This document shows, piece after piece, positions 1-7,319 of a stretch of DNA of 64,000 nt. Each line of letters starts with the position of its first letter. The stretch's first letter is position 1. The notes beneath the pieces were generated by a model. The model was not told the DNA's origin. It saw only the letters and a program-made list of their open reading frames with translations, and did no database searches. This stretch comes from Chloroflexota bacterium (GTDB lineage: Bacteria > Chloroflexota > FW602-bin22 > JACPRP01). Both the position numbers and the translations under genes were made by a program. The stretch lies in NCBI GenBank assembly GCA_016210495.1, contig JACQUC010000186.1, forward strand, positions 1 to 64,000, written 5' to 3'.

Positions 1-128
1 AGTAGGAAGGTATTTGCACGGCACCGGCAGCGCTCGGGAAGCGATGGGTCCAACGAGGTGATGCATCCTGTCCCGCGACCTGCCCCCTTTGTAACAAAGG
101 ACCAGGCAACCGAGAGGAGGCAGCCCAA

Positions 129-239
129 GTGCAATTCCGCGACCTTGAGAGAAGACCGTTCACTATCGACTTACCAAACAAAGCCAATCCATATGCCGAA
201 AACTGCCAAACGAAGCCAAATGTCAGCCAGGCGGGTTGA
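129..239 (+). CDS. Possible 36-aa peptide ahead of purB
   Basis: A GTG at 129 follows a strong Shine-Dalgarno (GAGAGGAGG, 112-120) at good spacing and opens a 36-codon frame ending in TGA at 237-239. The peptide resembles nothing I recognise and its second half runs into the degenerate repeat at 173-306. It lies upstream of the purB promoter, so it would be a separate unit. The ribosome-binding site is the only real support; it may be a remnant. Confidence 0.2.
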   Translation: MQFRDLERRPFTIDLPNKANPYAENCQTKPNVSQAG

Positions 240-306
240 CGCGAGTCTAGTGCTGCGAGTGCCACCTACCAAACAAAGCCAAATTCCCGCCAACCGGGTT
301 GACGCG
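173..306 (+). repeat. Degenerate direct repeat upstream of purB
   Basis: Two related units of about 39 nt lie at 205-243 and 268-306. Each opens with a form of ACCAAACAAAGCCAA and ends with GGGTTGACGCG. A third partial copy of the first part is at 173-187. The copies differ at several positions. No ORF or RNA fold explains them, and two and a half copies are too few and too diverged for a CRISPR. Confidence 0.5.
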
Positions 307-357
307 GTGGCTTTAGCCCCGCGACTGACGGCCGCCTTGTCCCGCCAGGCCCCCAAC

Positions 358-386
358 TTGTGGCTTTTCGCGGGATTGGCTATAAT
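358..386 (+). promoter_or_regulatory. Sigma-A promoter of purB
   Basis: TTGTGG (358-363) and a perfect TATAAT (381-386) are 17 nt apart. Transcription would start near 393. The leader is under 30 nt and carries the ribosome-binding site GAAGAGG ahead of the ATG at 421. This rules out the longer upstream reading frame as coding. Confidence 0.75.
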
Positions 387-420
387 GCCTAGCGCAACCC
401 GCTGTCGCGAAGAGGATGCG

Positions 421-1041
421 ATGATCGAAAGATACTCCCGTCCCGAGATGGCCGGGATATGGTCGGCAGAAAATAAGGTCGGCAAATGGCTCCAGGTTGA
501 GATCGCCGCCTGCGAGGCGTGGGCAACCCTTGGCGTCGTTCCTGCCGAGGCCCTGCCCAGGATCAGGCTGGCCAGGTTCGACCTGCGGCGCATGGCGGAG
601 ATCGTCTTTCCGGAGTCCTTCGGCCTGCTCGATTACGCGCTTTCGCAGCTAACCTCCGTCTTGGAGAACCTTCAGGTCTATCCGGAGCGTATGCGCCGCA
701 ACCTGGAGCGCACCCGGGGCCTCGTCTTCTCCCAGCGCGTTTTGCTTGCCCTGATCGACAAGGGCATCGGCCGCAAGCAGGCCTATGAGGTAGTGCAGCG
801 CAACGCCATGCGTGCCCGGCGCGAGGAGCAGGATTTTCGCGACCTGTTGGCAAAGGACCCGGCCGTTGCCGCCCACTTGTCACCCGAAGAGCTGCGCGAC
901 CTGTTCTCGTACGAATACTATCTGCGCTACGTCGAAGCGTCCTTGGCCCGCGTCGGTCTATCCGAGACCCAATCGGCTTCGAAGAGTCACACGCCTGAAG
1001 GCCAAGATCGCGTGGCCGGAGGCACTGTTGTAGAAACGTAG
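421..1041 (+). CDS. purB: Adenylosuccinate lyase with a large internal deletion
   Basis: PurB splits SAICAR and adenylosuccinate in purine synthesis and is normally about 430 residues. This frame has 206. Its N-terminus (MIERYSRPEMAGIW...) is a canonical PurB start and its C-terminal half (from FPESFGLLDYALSQL) is the canonical end of the protein. They are joined near 603-606, so roughly 230 residues are absent in frame. The missing part holds the catalytic histidine region and the flexible SSxMPxKxNP signature loop, so the product should be inactive. The start is ATG 421, set by GAAGAGG and the promoter at 358-386. purC follows. The TAG stop overlaps a hairpin repeat. Either the gene is decayed or the assembly is collapsed here. 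Family identity is certain; activity is doubtful. Confidence 0.85.
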   Translation: MIERYSRPEMAGIWSAENKVGKWLQVEIAACEAWATLGVVPAEALPRIRLARFDLRRMAEIVFPESFGLLDYALSQLTSVLENLQVYPERMRRNLERTRGLVFSQRVLLALIDKGIGRKQAYEVVQRNAMRARREEQDFRDLLAKDPAVAAHLSPEELRDLFSYEYYLRYVEASLARVGLSETQSASKSHTPEGQDRVAGGTVVET

Positions 1042-1080
1042 GGGCGGACGTCCGCTGTCCGCCCCGGGGTGGGGCGGGGT
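1038..1080. repeat. GTAGGGGC-type hairpin repeat at the purB stop
   Basis: Arms GGGGCGGAC (1041-1049) and GTCCGCCCC (1057-1065) form a 9-bp stem, followed by a G-rich tail (GGGGTGGGGCGGGG). The GTAG at its edge supplies the purB stop codon. A related unit with the same TGTCCGCCC...GGGGTGGGG tail sits at the stop codon of the molybdenum hydroxylase at 49457-49516. It may act as a terminator. Confidence 0.6.
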
Positions 1081-1108
1081 GGGTTCGCTCTAAATTGGAG
1101 GCCAGGAT

Positions 1109-2011
1109 TTGTCCCATATGAGTAGCCTGCTGTCCCGAGAGCCGCTTCTCACTACCGATTTGCCCGGTCTGACCCCGTACTCTCGCGGCAAGGTGCGCGA
1201 TATCTACGACCTGGGCGACCGGCTGCTGATCGTGACCACCGATCGCATCTCCGCCTTCGATGCGGTCTTACCCACCGGTATCCCCGGTAAGGGCACGATC
1301 CTGAACCTTCTCAGCGCTTTCTGGTTTCGGCAGACCCGATCGATCCTGCGCAACCACCTGATCACAGCCGACTTCGCCGCGTTTCCCGCGAGCCTCTCCG
1401 CCTTCGGCGAGCAGTTGATCGGCCGCTCGATGATCGTGAGGAAGGCCGAGCGTGCCGACGTCGAGTGCGTCGTGCGCGGCTATCTGGCCGGCTCAGCGTG
1501 GTTGGAATACCGCCGGCACGGTACGGTGTGTGGCGAGAACCTGCCTTCGGGCCTGCGTGAAAGCGAGCAGTTGCCACGGCCCATCTTCACGCCATCCACC
1601 AAGGCGGAGACCGGACACGACCAGAACATCAGTCGTGACCGTTTGCATGACCTCGTCGGCGCACCGCTGGCGAAACAGCTCGAGGAAAAGAGCCTGGCCG
1701 TCTACGCCTTCGCGGATGATCTCGCGCGGCGGCGCGGCATCATCGTCGCCGACACAAAGATGGAGTTCGGCTTCGTCGACGACGAGCTCTGCTTGATCGA
1801 CGAGCTGCTCACGCCGGACTCATCTCGCTTCTGGGACCAGTCCGGCTACCTGGTAAGCTCGTCCCAGCCCAGCTTCGACAAGCAGTTCGTGCGCGACTGG
1901 CTCGAGCAAATCGGCTGGAACAAAGAGCCCCCGGCCCCCGCCCTGCCCGAAGACGTCGTCACAAAAACGGCCTCCAAATACCTTGAGGCCTACCGCCGCC
2001 TCGTCGGGTAG
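1109..2011 (+). CDS. purC: SAICAR synthetase (PurC)
   Basis: Phosphoribosylaminoimidazole-succinocarboxamide synthase joins CAIR and aspartate with ATP in de novo purine synthesis. The 300-residue protein is the single-domain bacterial/yeast-like form. The N-terminal GKVRDIYDLGDRLLIVTTDR nucleotide-binding segment and a later SAWLEYRRHGTVCGENLP segment are typical. The TTG at 1109 is preferred because GGAGG (1097-1101) lies 7 nt upstream. The in-frame ATG at 1118 is possible but further from the site. The gene follows purB by 67 nt, with the hairpin repeat in between. Confidence 0.95.
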   Translation: MSHMSSLLSREPLLTTDLPGLTPYSRGKVRDIYDLGDRLLIVTTDRISAFDAVLPTGIPGKGTILNLLSAFWFRQTRSILRNHLITADFAAFPASLSAFGEQLIGRSMIVRKAERADVECVVRGYLAGSAWLEYRRHGTVCGENLPSGLRESEQLPRPIFTPSTKAETGHDQNISRDRLHDLVGAPLAKQLEEKSLAVYAFADDLARRRGIIVADTKMEFGFVDDELCLIDELLTPDSSRFWDQSGYLVSSSQPSFDKQFVRDWLEQIGWNKEPPAPALPEDVVTKTASKYLEAYRRLVG

Positions 2012-2279
2012 GCTCTCACCGTCCCCTTGGTCTTTGGAGAAATCAATCGGTGAGAGTCGGCGGATGGGCTGAGAATGTGCTTGATGGGCTAGAGCCGGCA
2101 TGGGGCACGGCGTCCTGTCCCCTCTCCCTCTGGTCCTTCCCTCGTTCTTTCTTGCCAACGAGGGACGGAGTGGGAGAGGGTTAGGGTGAGGGCCTGCCGC
2201 CACTAGCTCGGTTTACTTGCTATGGTAGGGTGAGGGTCGGCCCGTCGCCTGGACCAAACTCTGTTTCGGAGAAACCTGT
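2012..2279. repeat. purC-purS gap with REP-like long inverted repeat
   Basis: The gap holds a nested inverted repeat at 2120-2180. Its outer arms are CCCTCTCCC (2120-2128) and GGGAGAGGG (2172-2180); its inner arms are TCCCTCGTT (2138-2146) and AACGAGGGA (2157-2165). It is followed by TTAGGGTGAGGG, and a shorter AGGGTGAGGG copy recurs near 2226. Such CCCTCTCCC/GGTGAGGG units are dispersed repeats in many bacterial genomes. A TGcTATGGT extended -10 (2218-2226) could start purS transcription. Confidence 0.6.
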
Positions 2280-2531
2280 ATGTGGCTCGCCAAAGTCTAC
2301 GTAACCCTTAAGCCCGTGGTCAACGATCCGCAGGGCCTGGCCATTCAAGGTGGCTTGCGTACCCTTGGGTACTCCATCGTCAGAGGTGTGCGCGCGGGGA
2401 AATACCTCGAAGTAAGGCTGGACGACGTGGAGCGCACCGTGGTCGAGGAGGCTGTCCGCGAGATGTGCTCCAAGCTCCTCGCCAATCCCGTCATCGAGGA
2501 TTTCAAATTCGACTTGGAGCACGTGCCCTAG
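2280..2531 (+). CDS. purS: PurS subunit of FGAM synthetase
   Basis: PurS is the small, roughly 80-residue subunit that bridges PurL and PurQ in the three-part formylglycinamidine synthase. At 83 residues the length is normal. The central GLAIQGGLRTLGY and the conserved C-terminal NPVIEDFKFDLE segment identify the family. purQ and purL, which usually follow, are absent. hisB instead converges from the other strand, its stop 5 nt past the purS stop, so the purine cluster is broken here. Confidence 0.93.
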   Translation: MWLAKVYVTLKPVVNDPQGLAIQGGLRTLGYSIVRGVRAGKYLEVRLDDVERTVVEEAVREMCSKLLANPVIEDFKFDLEHVP

Positions 2532-2536
2532 CTCCA

Positions 2537-3139
2537 TCAGCCGGTGCCGATGACGCCTTTCGTGCTCGGGACCTGCCCCATCCTACGCGGGTCGATCTTC
2601 GTCGCCTCGTCCAGCGCCCGCGCCAGCGCTTTGAAAACGGCCTCTGCCTTGTGGTGGTCGTCCAGGCCGCTGAGCACCCGCACGTGCAGGTTCGCGCGCG
2701 CCTCGACCGCAAACGATTCCAGGAAGTGTCGCAGCAGGCTCGTCGGCAGGTCCCCCACGGAAGCCCCCGCGAACTCGGCTTCGACCACCGCGTAGCCTCT
2801 CCCACTAATGTCGACGGCTACCAGTGCCAGACTCTCGTCCAGCGGCACCATCGCATGCGCCATCCGCACGATTCCCTCGCGCTGCCCCAACGCCTGGTCG
2901 AAGGCACGGCCCAGGCTGATGGCGACATCCTCGACCGTGTGATGCGCGTCGATGTGCAGGTCGCCGGTTGCCTCGACCTTGAGATCGAACATCCCGTGCT
3001 TGGCTATCTGCTGCAGCAGATGGTCGAGAAAACCGATCCCCGTCCGGATCTCCCCCCGGCCGCTTCCGTCCACCCCAAGCTCCACGCTGATCTTCGTCTC
3101 TTTCGTCTCCCTTGCCACCCTGGCACTTCTATCCGCCAT
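2537..3139 (-). CDS. hisB: Imidazoleglycerol-phosphate dehydratase (HisB)
   Basis: HisB dehydrates imidazole glycerol phosphate to imidazole acetol phosphate. The 200-residue protein is the stand-alone form without a histidinol-phosphatase domain. Metal-binding motifs are intact: GFLDHLL and HHTVEDVAI in the first half, [17 protein letters not shown] in the second. ATG 3139 follows a GGAGG-type site. hisC lies upstream on the same strand but is separated by 302 nt holding a repeat element, so hisB is probably the end of the his operon or has its own promoter. Confidence 0.96.
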   Translation of the reverse strand: MADRSARVARETKETKISVELGVDGSGRGEIRTGIGFLDHLLQQIAKHGMFDLKVEATGDLHIDAHHTVEDVAISLGRAFDQALGQREGIVRMAHAMVPLDESLALVAVDISGRGYAVVEAEFAGASVGDLPTSLLRHFLESFAVEARANLHVRVLSGLDDHHKAEAVFKALARALDEATKIDPRRMGQVPSTKGVIGTG

Positions 3140-3184
3140 CTGCTACGCCTCCACCCTATCAGCAATCCACTCGGAGATAATGTG

Positions 3185-3345
3185 GGGCGAACGGCGTTCG
3201 CCCGTACGGCCTCCCGATTCGACCCACGCGCCTGTCCAACGGCGCAAGACTTCGACACGACCCTCCCGCAAGCGTTACCTTCAGTTTCTCGCATCCACGT
3301 ACCAACAATACGGGCGAACGCCGTTCGCCCCTACGTTAGCTAGGT
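3185..3345. repeat. Paired-hairpin repeat element, copy A
   Basis: This fills most of the hisB-hisC gap (3140-3441). Two near-identical palindromes, GGGCGAACGgCGTTCGCCC (3185-3203) and GGGCGAACGcCGTTCGCCC (3312-3330), bound about 110 nt of non-coding DNA, followed by CTACGTTAGCTA. Copy B at 10948-11110 has the same plan and similar interior sequence (a CTCCCGATyCGAC segment, then CGCCTGTCCA). No ORF lies inside. It looks like a small non-autonomous mobile element. A half-copy (GTCGCCCCTACAATAG) is near 3410. Confidence 0.6.
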
Positions 3346-3441
3346 GTCCATCTGGCAACCCTGAAATTGGCATTTACCTTGGCCTTCTCCGCTTGGGACG
3401 GCCAGCCGGTCGCCCCTACAATAGCCACGCACGTGTGCCCC

Positions 3442-4551
3442 TTATGCCAGGCTTTCCCCAATTTGTGCCAGTTCCTCCAGCACTCTGTTCGTCTGCTCGT
3501 ACGTCCCCGCGCTGATCCGGAAGCAGTTCTTCAACGCCGGATCGCCATAATACCGGAAGAATATTCCCTTCTTCTCCAGCCTGGCCCTCAGGTCCCGCAG
3601 ATCCCCGCGCACCAGCCGACACAGCACAAAGTTCCCCTGCGATGGGTACGGGTGCAAAAAACCCAGCCTCCGCAGCCCTTCCATCAGCCTGTCGCGCTCG
3701 GCGACGATGAGCTTGACCCTCTCCAGCAAGAACTCGATATCTGTGAGAGATGCTTTCACCGCCGCCTGTGCCGCGTTGTTCACGTTGTAGGGTGGCTTGA
3801 TCTTCAAGAGATGGGGCACCAACACCTTTGGAAAGATGCCATAGCCTACCCGCAGCCCCGCCAGCCCAGCCCACTTGCTGAAGGTGCGGGCGACGATCAG
3901 GTTCTCGTACTCCCGTGTCAAAGGCAGTGCGCTTTGCCCCGCGAACTCGCCGTATGCCTCGTCGACGAGCACAGGTATGCCCGTCTCCAGAACCCGACAG
4001 AGCGCGGTCGTGTCGAGGATGTTGCCGGTGGGGTTGTTCGGGGAAGCTACCACGAAGAGCTTCGCCCCCTCGCGGATCTCCTCCAGCACCGCCTCCGCGT
4101 CGACCTCGAACGCGGCATCTCGTGGCACGCTCTGCACCTTTCCCGCGCAGCTTGCCACCGAGGATGCATAATAGCCGAAAGTAGGCGGGCAGATGACGAT
4201 CCCCTCTCCTTCGCGAAGAAAGAGCCTCATAACCAGGTCGATGATCTCGTCTGAACCGTTGCCCACCAGTATTCGCTCCGCGTCTACCCCAACGTATCCC
4301 GCCAGCAAGTTCCTGGTCTCGCTGCAAAGCGGGTCCGGGTAGATATGGTACCCGGCGTACTTGGCCAGAGCCCTGTGCACGGCGGGCGAGCACCCGTAGG
4401 GGTTCTCGTTGGCATCCAGTTTCAGCACCTGCTCAGGCGCCAGGCCGCAGCGTCGTGCCAGCACCTCCGGTGGATCCACCGCCGCGTAGGGCTCCAAACC
4501 CCAGATGTCCGGGCGTATCAGTTTCTCGATGCTGTTATCCGCTGCTGTCAT
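3442..4551 (-). CDS. hisC: Histidinol-phosphate aminotransferase (HisC)
   Basis: This PLP enzyme transfers an amino group from glutamate to imidazole acetol phosphate. The 369 residues match a fold-type I aminotransferase. Visible motifs are the N-terminal LDANENPYG, the PNNPTGN loop, VDEAYGEF, and the Schiff-base lysine in ARTFSKWAGLAGLRVGYG. The C-terminal FRISAGTYEQ is the arginine that binds the substrate carboxylate. Its ATG overlaps the hisD stop by ATGA (4548-4551), so the two are translationally coupled. Confidence 0.96.
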   Translation of the reverse strand: MTAADNSIEKLIRPDIWGLEPYAAVDPPEVLARRCGLAPEQVLKLDANENPYGCSPAVHRALAKYAGYHIYPDPLCSETRNLLAGYVGVDAERILVGNGSDEIIDLVMRLFLREGEGIVICPPTFGYYASSVASCAGKVQSVPRDAAFEVDAEAVLEEIREGAKLFVVASPNNPTGNILDTTALCRVLETGIPVLVDEAYGEFAGQSALPLTREYENLIVARTFSKWAGLAGLRVGYGIFPKVLVPHLLKIKPPYNVNNAAQAAVKASLTDIEFLLERVKLIVAERDRLMEGLRRLGFLHPYPSQGNFVLCRLVRGDLRDLRARLEKKGIFFRYYGDPALKNCFRISAGTYEQTNRVLEELAQIGESLA

Positions 4552-5903
4552 CCCTCACCGCTTCCCCGCGCCTGTTCGTCCAGCCTGACCTTCATCGCCT
4601 CGGCGTGTCCCGTGAGACCCTCTGCCGTGGCTATCGTAATGGCGGCAGGCCCCAGCTTCGAGACCGTGGCCTCGTTCAGCGCGACCAGACTGGTTACCTT
4701 CAGAAAATCCCAAATATTGATCGGCGACGAGAAACGCGCCGTCCCTCCCGTCGGCATCACGTGGCTTGGCCCGGCGACGTAATCCCCCGCCACTTCTGGC
4801 GAGTGCTCGCCCAAGAAGATTCCCCCCGCGTTTCTGATCTGCCCCACGTACGACCAGGCGTCCTCGACCAACAGGCACAGATGTTCGGGAGCGTACGCGT
4901 TAGCCATCTCGATCGCTTCTCCCAGCGAGCCGGTCACGACGATCCCACCGTTTGCCGCCAATGACCGCCGCGCGATCTCCGCCCGCGCCAGCGCTTTCAG
5001 CCTCATCTCGACCTCGTTCCTGACCTTTTCGGCAAAGTTCATAGATGGCGTGATGAGCACGGCCGAGGCCATTGGGTCGTGCTCGGCCTGTGCCAGCAGA
5101 TCGGCAGCCGCCCATGCCGGATTGGCACTCTCATCTGCGATTATCAGGGTCTCCGTGGGCCCCGCGACCTGGTCGATTCCCACCACGCCAAAGAGCTTCT
5201 TCTTAGCCAGCGCCACAAAGATGTTTCCCGGGCCCAGGATCTTGTCCACCGGCGGCACCGTCTCTGTCCCGAAGGCCATGGCGGCGATAGCTTGGGCGCC
5301 ACCGATGGCGAAAACCCTGTCTACCCCGGCGATGTCGGCGGCCACGAGCGAAAGCGGAGATGGTAGGCCGTCCTTCCTGGGTGGGCTGGCCACCAGGATT
5401 TCTTCGACACCCGCGACCCGCGCCGGAACCGCCTGCATGAGAATACTGGATGGATAGTCCGCCGTTCCCCCCGGCGAGTAAAGGCCCACTCGCCGCAGCG
5501 GGCGAATCAGTTGCCCCAGCGCGCCTTCCGGCGAGAAGTCGATCCACGACTTCGGCACTGCTTTCTCGTGGAACTCCCGCACACGCCCGGCGATCAATCG
5601 CAGCGCCTCGCACACGTAATCGGGAACCTTGGCGTACGCCGACCGCACGACCTCACGTTCCACCTCGAACGCCTCGAGCGCGACTCCGTCGATCTTCGCC
5701 GTGAGGTCCGCCAGGGCAGCATCGCCCTCCTTCCTCACGCGCCGAATGATGACGTCCACAGCCTGCTCGGCCGACAGATCGGCTCCGAAAACGCGTCGAA
5801 CCCCGTCGGCCACGTGCGCCGGCAGCGCCGGCTCCGCCAGGGGACGCCTCGCCAGAACAGTCTCCCTGGCATCCTGCAAGTCCGTTAGAATGCGAATCGG
5901 CAT
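4548..5903 (-). CDS. hisD: Histidinol dehydrogenase (HisD)
   Basis: HisD carries out the last two NAD-dependent oxidations of histidine synthesis with a bound zinc. The 451-residue protein has the usual length. It has the GPGN nucleotide-site motif, QAEHDPMASA (zinc/base region), and APEHLCLLVEDAW and GPSHVMPTGGTARF toward the C-terminus. The start codon follows directly on the TAG stop of the upstream flavoprotein gene, which points to one transcript and coupled translation. It overlaps hisC downstream by 4 nt. Confidence 0.96.
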   Translation of the reverse strand: MPIRILTDLQDARETVLARRPLAEPALPAHVADGVRRVFGADLSAEQAVDVIIRRVRKEGDAALADLTAKIDGVALEAFEVEREVVRSAYAKVPDYVCEALRLIAGRVREFHEKAVPKSWIDFSPEGALGQLIRPLRRVGLYSPGGTADYPSSILMQAVPARVAGVEEILVASPPRKDGLPSPLSLVAADIAGVDRVFAIGGAQAIAAMAFGTETVPPVDKILGPGNIFVALAKKKLFGVVGIDQVAGPTETLIIADESANPAWAAADLLAQAEHDPMASAVLITPSMNFAEKVRNEVEMRLKALARAEIARRSLAANGGIVVTGSLGEAIEMANAYAPEHLCLLVEDAWSYVGQIRNAGGIFLGEHSPEVAGDYVAGPSHVMPTGGTARFSSPINIWDFLKVTSLVALNEATVSKLGPAAITIATAEGLTGHAEAMKVRLDEQARGSGEG

Positions 5904-7049
5904 CTATTGCCTCTTGAGCATGAACGGCTCCGGCGCCTGGATCACGCCCTCCGGCCACCTGATGCAGACGACGGTCTTGAACTTGTGATCCAGCTCGGAG
6001 CAATGGTCACAGTAGGTGCAGCGCACGATCTCCTTGACTCGACCTTCCTTCGCCTTCTTGGGCCAATCGGGATCGGTTAGCAGCGACCTGGCCATCCCGA
6101 TGATATCCGCCTTACCCTTTTGAAGAATGCTTTCCGCGAAAGCAGGCGTGGGGATCTTGCCGGCGGTTATCACAGGAATAGTGTGTCCCGCCGCACGCAA
6201 GCTATCGCGGATGCCTTCGGCCAGGTACACGTTCGCCCCATCGGGCATCCACGCCCGCGGCCAGCAGCGCAGCCCGCTGTAGCCGCCGTATCCATCGACG
6301 GGCCAGCCCGGCTCCGGCGGCGGCGCGTCCTCGTACTGCCCGCCGCACGACACGCTAATGTAGTCGATGCCAACCTCCGCCATCTTCCGCGCGATCGCCG
6401 TGGAGTGCAAAAGCGTGTTGCCGCCAACCACGAGATCATCCCCGTTCAGCCGAATGCCGAGCGTGAAGTCCTTGCCGAGTAGATCCCTGGTGATGTGATA
6501 GATCTCGAGCGGCAGCCGCATCCGATTGTCCAGATTGCCGCCGTACTCGTCCCGCCGCTTGTTCTTGCGCGAAAGGAACTCCGACAGCGTCATGTGGCTC
6601 TCGGCATCCCACTCGATGGAGTCGAAGCCAGCGTCCCGGATGCGTAACGCGCCGGTGCGGTGGTCCTCGACGATCCGTCTGATGTCTTCCTTCGTCAGGT
6701 CTTCGATCTTCTGCCGCCACCCACTTCTGGCCACCTTCAGGAAGTGCGTTATCTGTACACCTATCTTCACGTTTTCGCCCGCCTGGTGCACCGCCTCGAC
6801 CCAGCGCCTCAGGCCTGGAACCATCTCGTCGCGCGTTGCCCTGACGTTCGAAACGCTCTTGTTGTTCTGTATGACGATCGCCTCGGTGATGATCCAACCG
6901 ATCCCGCCCCGCGCGAGTCGTGCGTAGCGCTCGATGAGATCATCGGTCACAAACCCGTCTTCGCTAGCCAGGCGAGTAACCAGTGGCGTCGAGGCAATCC
7001 TGTTCTTGACTTGCATTTTGCCAACCGTGATCGGCTCAAACAACATCAT
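5904..7049 (-). CDS. Old-Yellow-Enzyme-type flavin oxidoreductase with Fe-S cysteines
   Basis: The protein is an FMN-binding TIM barrel of the NADH:flavin oxidoreductase/OYE family (381 residues), opening LFEPITVGKMQVKNRI. The barrel carries RRDEYGGNLDNRMRLP and GMARSLLTDPDWPKK. A cysteine group near the C-terminus (C344, C347, C350, C362) resembles the 4Fe-4S site of 2,4-dienoyl-CoA reductase, but the second gap is one residue shorter than in that enzyme. The FAD/NAD domain of the long members is absent. ATG 7049 is preferred; GTG 7055 touches the AGGAGGAG site. It is the first gene of the hisD-hisC operon, unusual company for this family. The substrate is unknown. Confidence 0.85.
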   Translation of the reverse strand: MMLFEPITVGKMQVKNRIASTPLVTRLASEDGFVTDDLIERYARLARGGIGWIITEAIVIQNNKSVSNVRATRDEMVPGLRRWVEAVHQAGENVKIGVQITHFLKVARSGWRQKIEDLTKEDIRRIVEDHRTGALRIRDAGFDSIEWDAESHMTLSEFLSRKNKRRDEYGGNLDNRMRLPLEIYHITRDLLGKDFTLGIRLNGDDLVVGGNTLLHSTAIARKMAEVGIDYISVSCGGQYEDAPPPEPGWPVDGYGGYSGLRCWPRAWMPDGANVYLAEGIRDSLRAAGHTIPVITAGKIPTPAFAESILQKGKADIIGMARSLLTDPDWPKKAKEGRVKEIVRCTYCDHCSELDHKFKTVVCIRWPEGVIQAPEPFMLKRQ

Positions 7050-7194
7050 ATGCACTCCTCCTCTTAGAGACTACCTCAAATCGTAAGGGCGGTGTAACCT
7101 ATTCCAGCAGGCCCACCTATTGTAATATGCGCTATGGCACCCCGTCAACGCTGCTGCACGCTGCACTCTGGGGATCGTGCAAAGGCGGAGGCCC

Positions 7195-7220
7195 GGGCAA
7201 CCACACAGGGTTGCCCCTAC
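7195..7220. repeat. GGGCAACC hairpin repeat upstream of hisS
   Basis: GGGCAACC (7195-7202) and GGTTGCCC (7209-7216) form a stem followed by CTAC, the inverted form of the GTAGGGGC repeat family. Two more hairpins follow: CGAGACC/GGTCTCG (7220-7239) and CTTTGC/GCAAAG (about 7243-7259). The rest of the gap between the flavoprotein and hisS is otherwise unremarkable. Confidence 0.5.
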
Positions 7221-7251
7221 GAGACCGCTGATGGTCTCGGCCTCTTTGCTA

Positions 7252-7281
7252 TTGCAAAGGTGGTAGCCATCGAAGTATACT
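7252..7281 (+). promoter_or_regulatory. Probable hisS promoter
   Basis: TTGCAA (7252-7257) and TATACT (7276-7281) are separated by 18 nt. Transcription would begin near 7288, about 30 nt before the start codon. The leader is therefore too short for a T-box. Confidence 0.55.
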
Positions 7282-7319
7282 TCTTCACGATAGAACGCTT
7301 TGCTCAGGAGATGATTCGT

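Noticed and set aside
173..306. Direct repeats as a CRISPR array
   Set aside because: Only about two and a half diverged units, irregular spacing, no cas genes.
58..420. N-terminal extension of PurB from position 58
   Set aside because: It crosses the promoter and repeat region and shows no similarity; ATG 421 has the ribosome-binding site and family start.
3367..4393. Open frames over hisC on other frames and strand
   Set aside because: Composition and lack of conserved motifs mark them as shadows of hisC, whose PLP motifs are clear.
7195..7310. T-box leader for hisS
   Set aside because: The likely promoter starts transcription after the hairpins, leaving about 30 nt of leader, and no T-box consensus is present.
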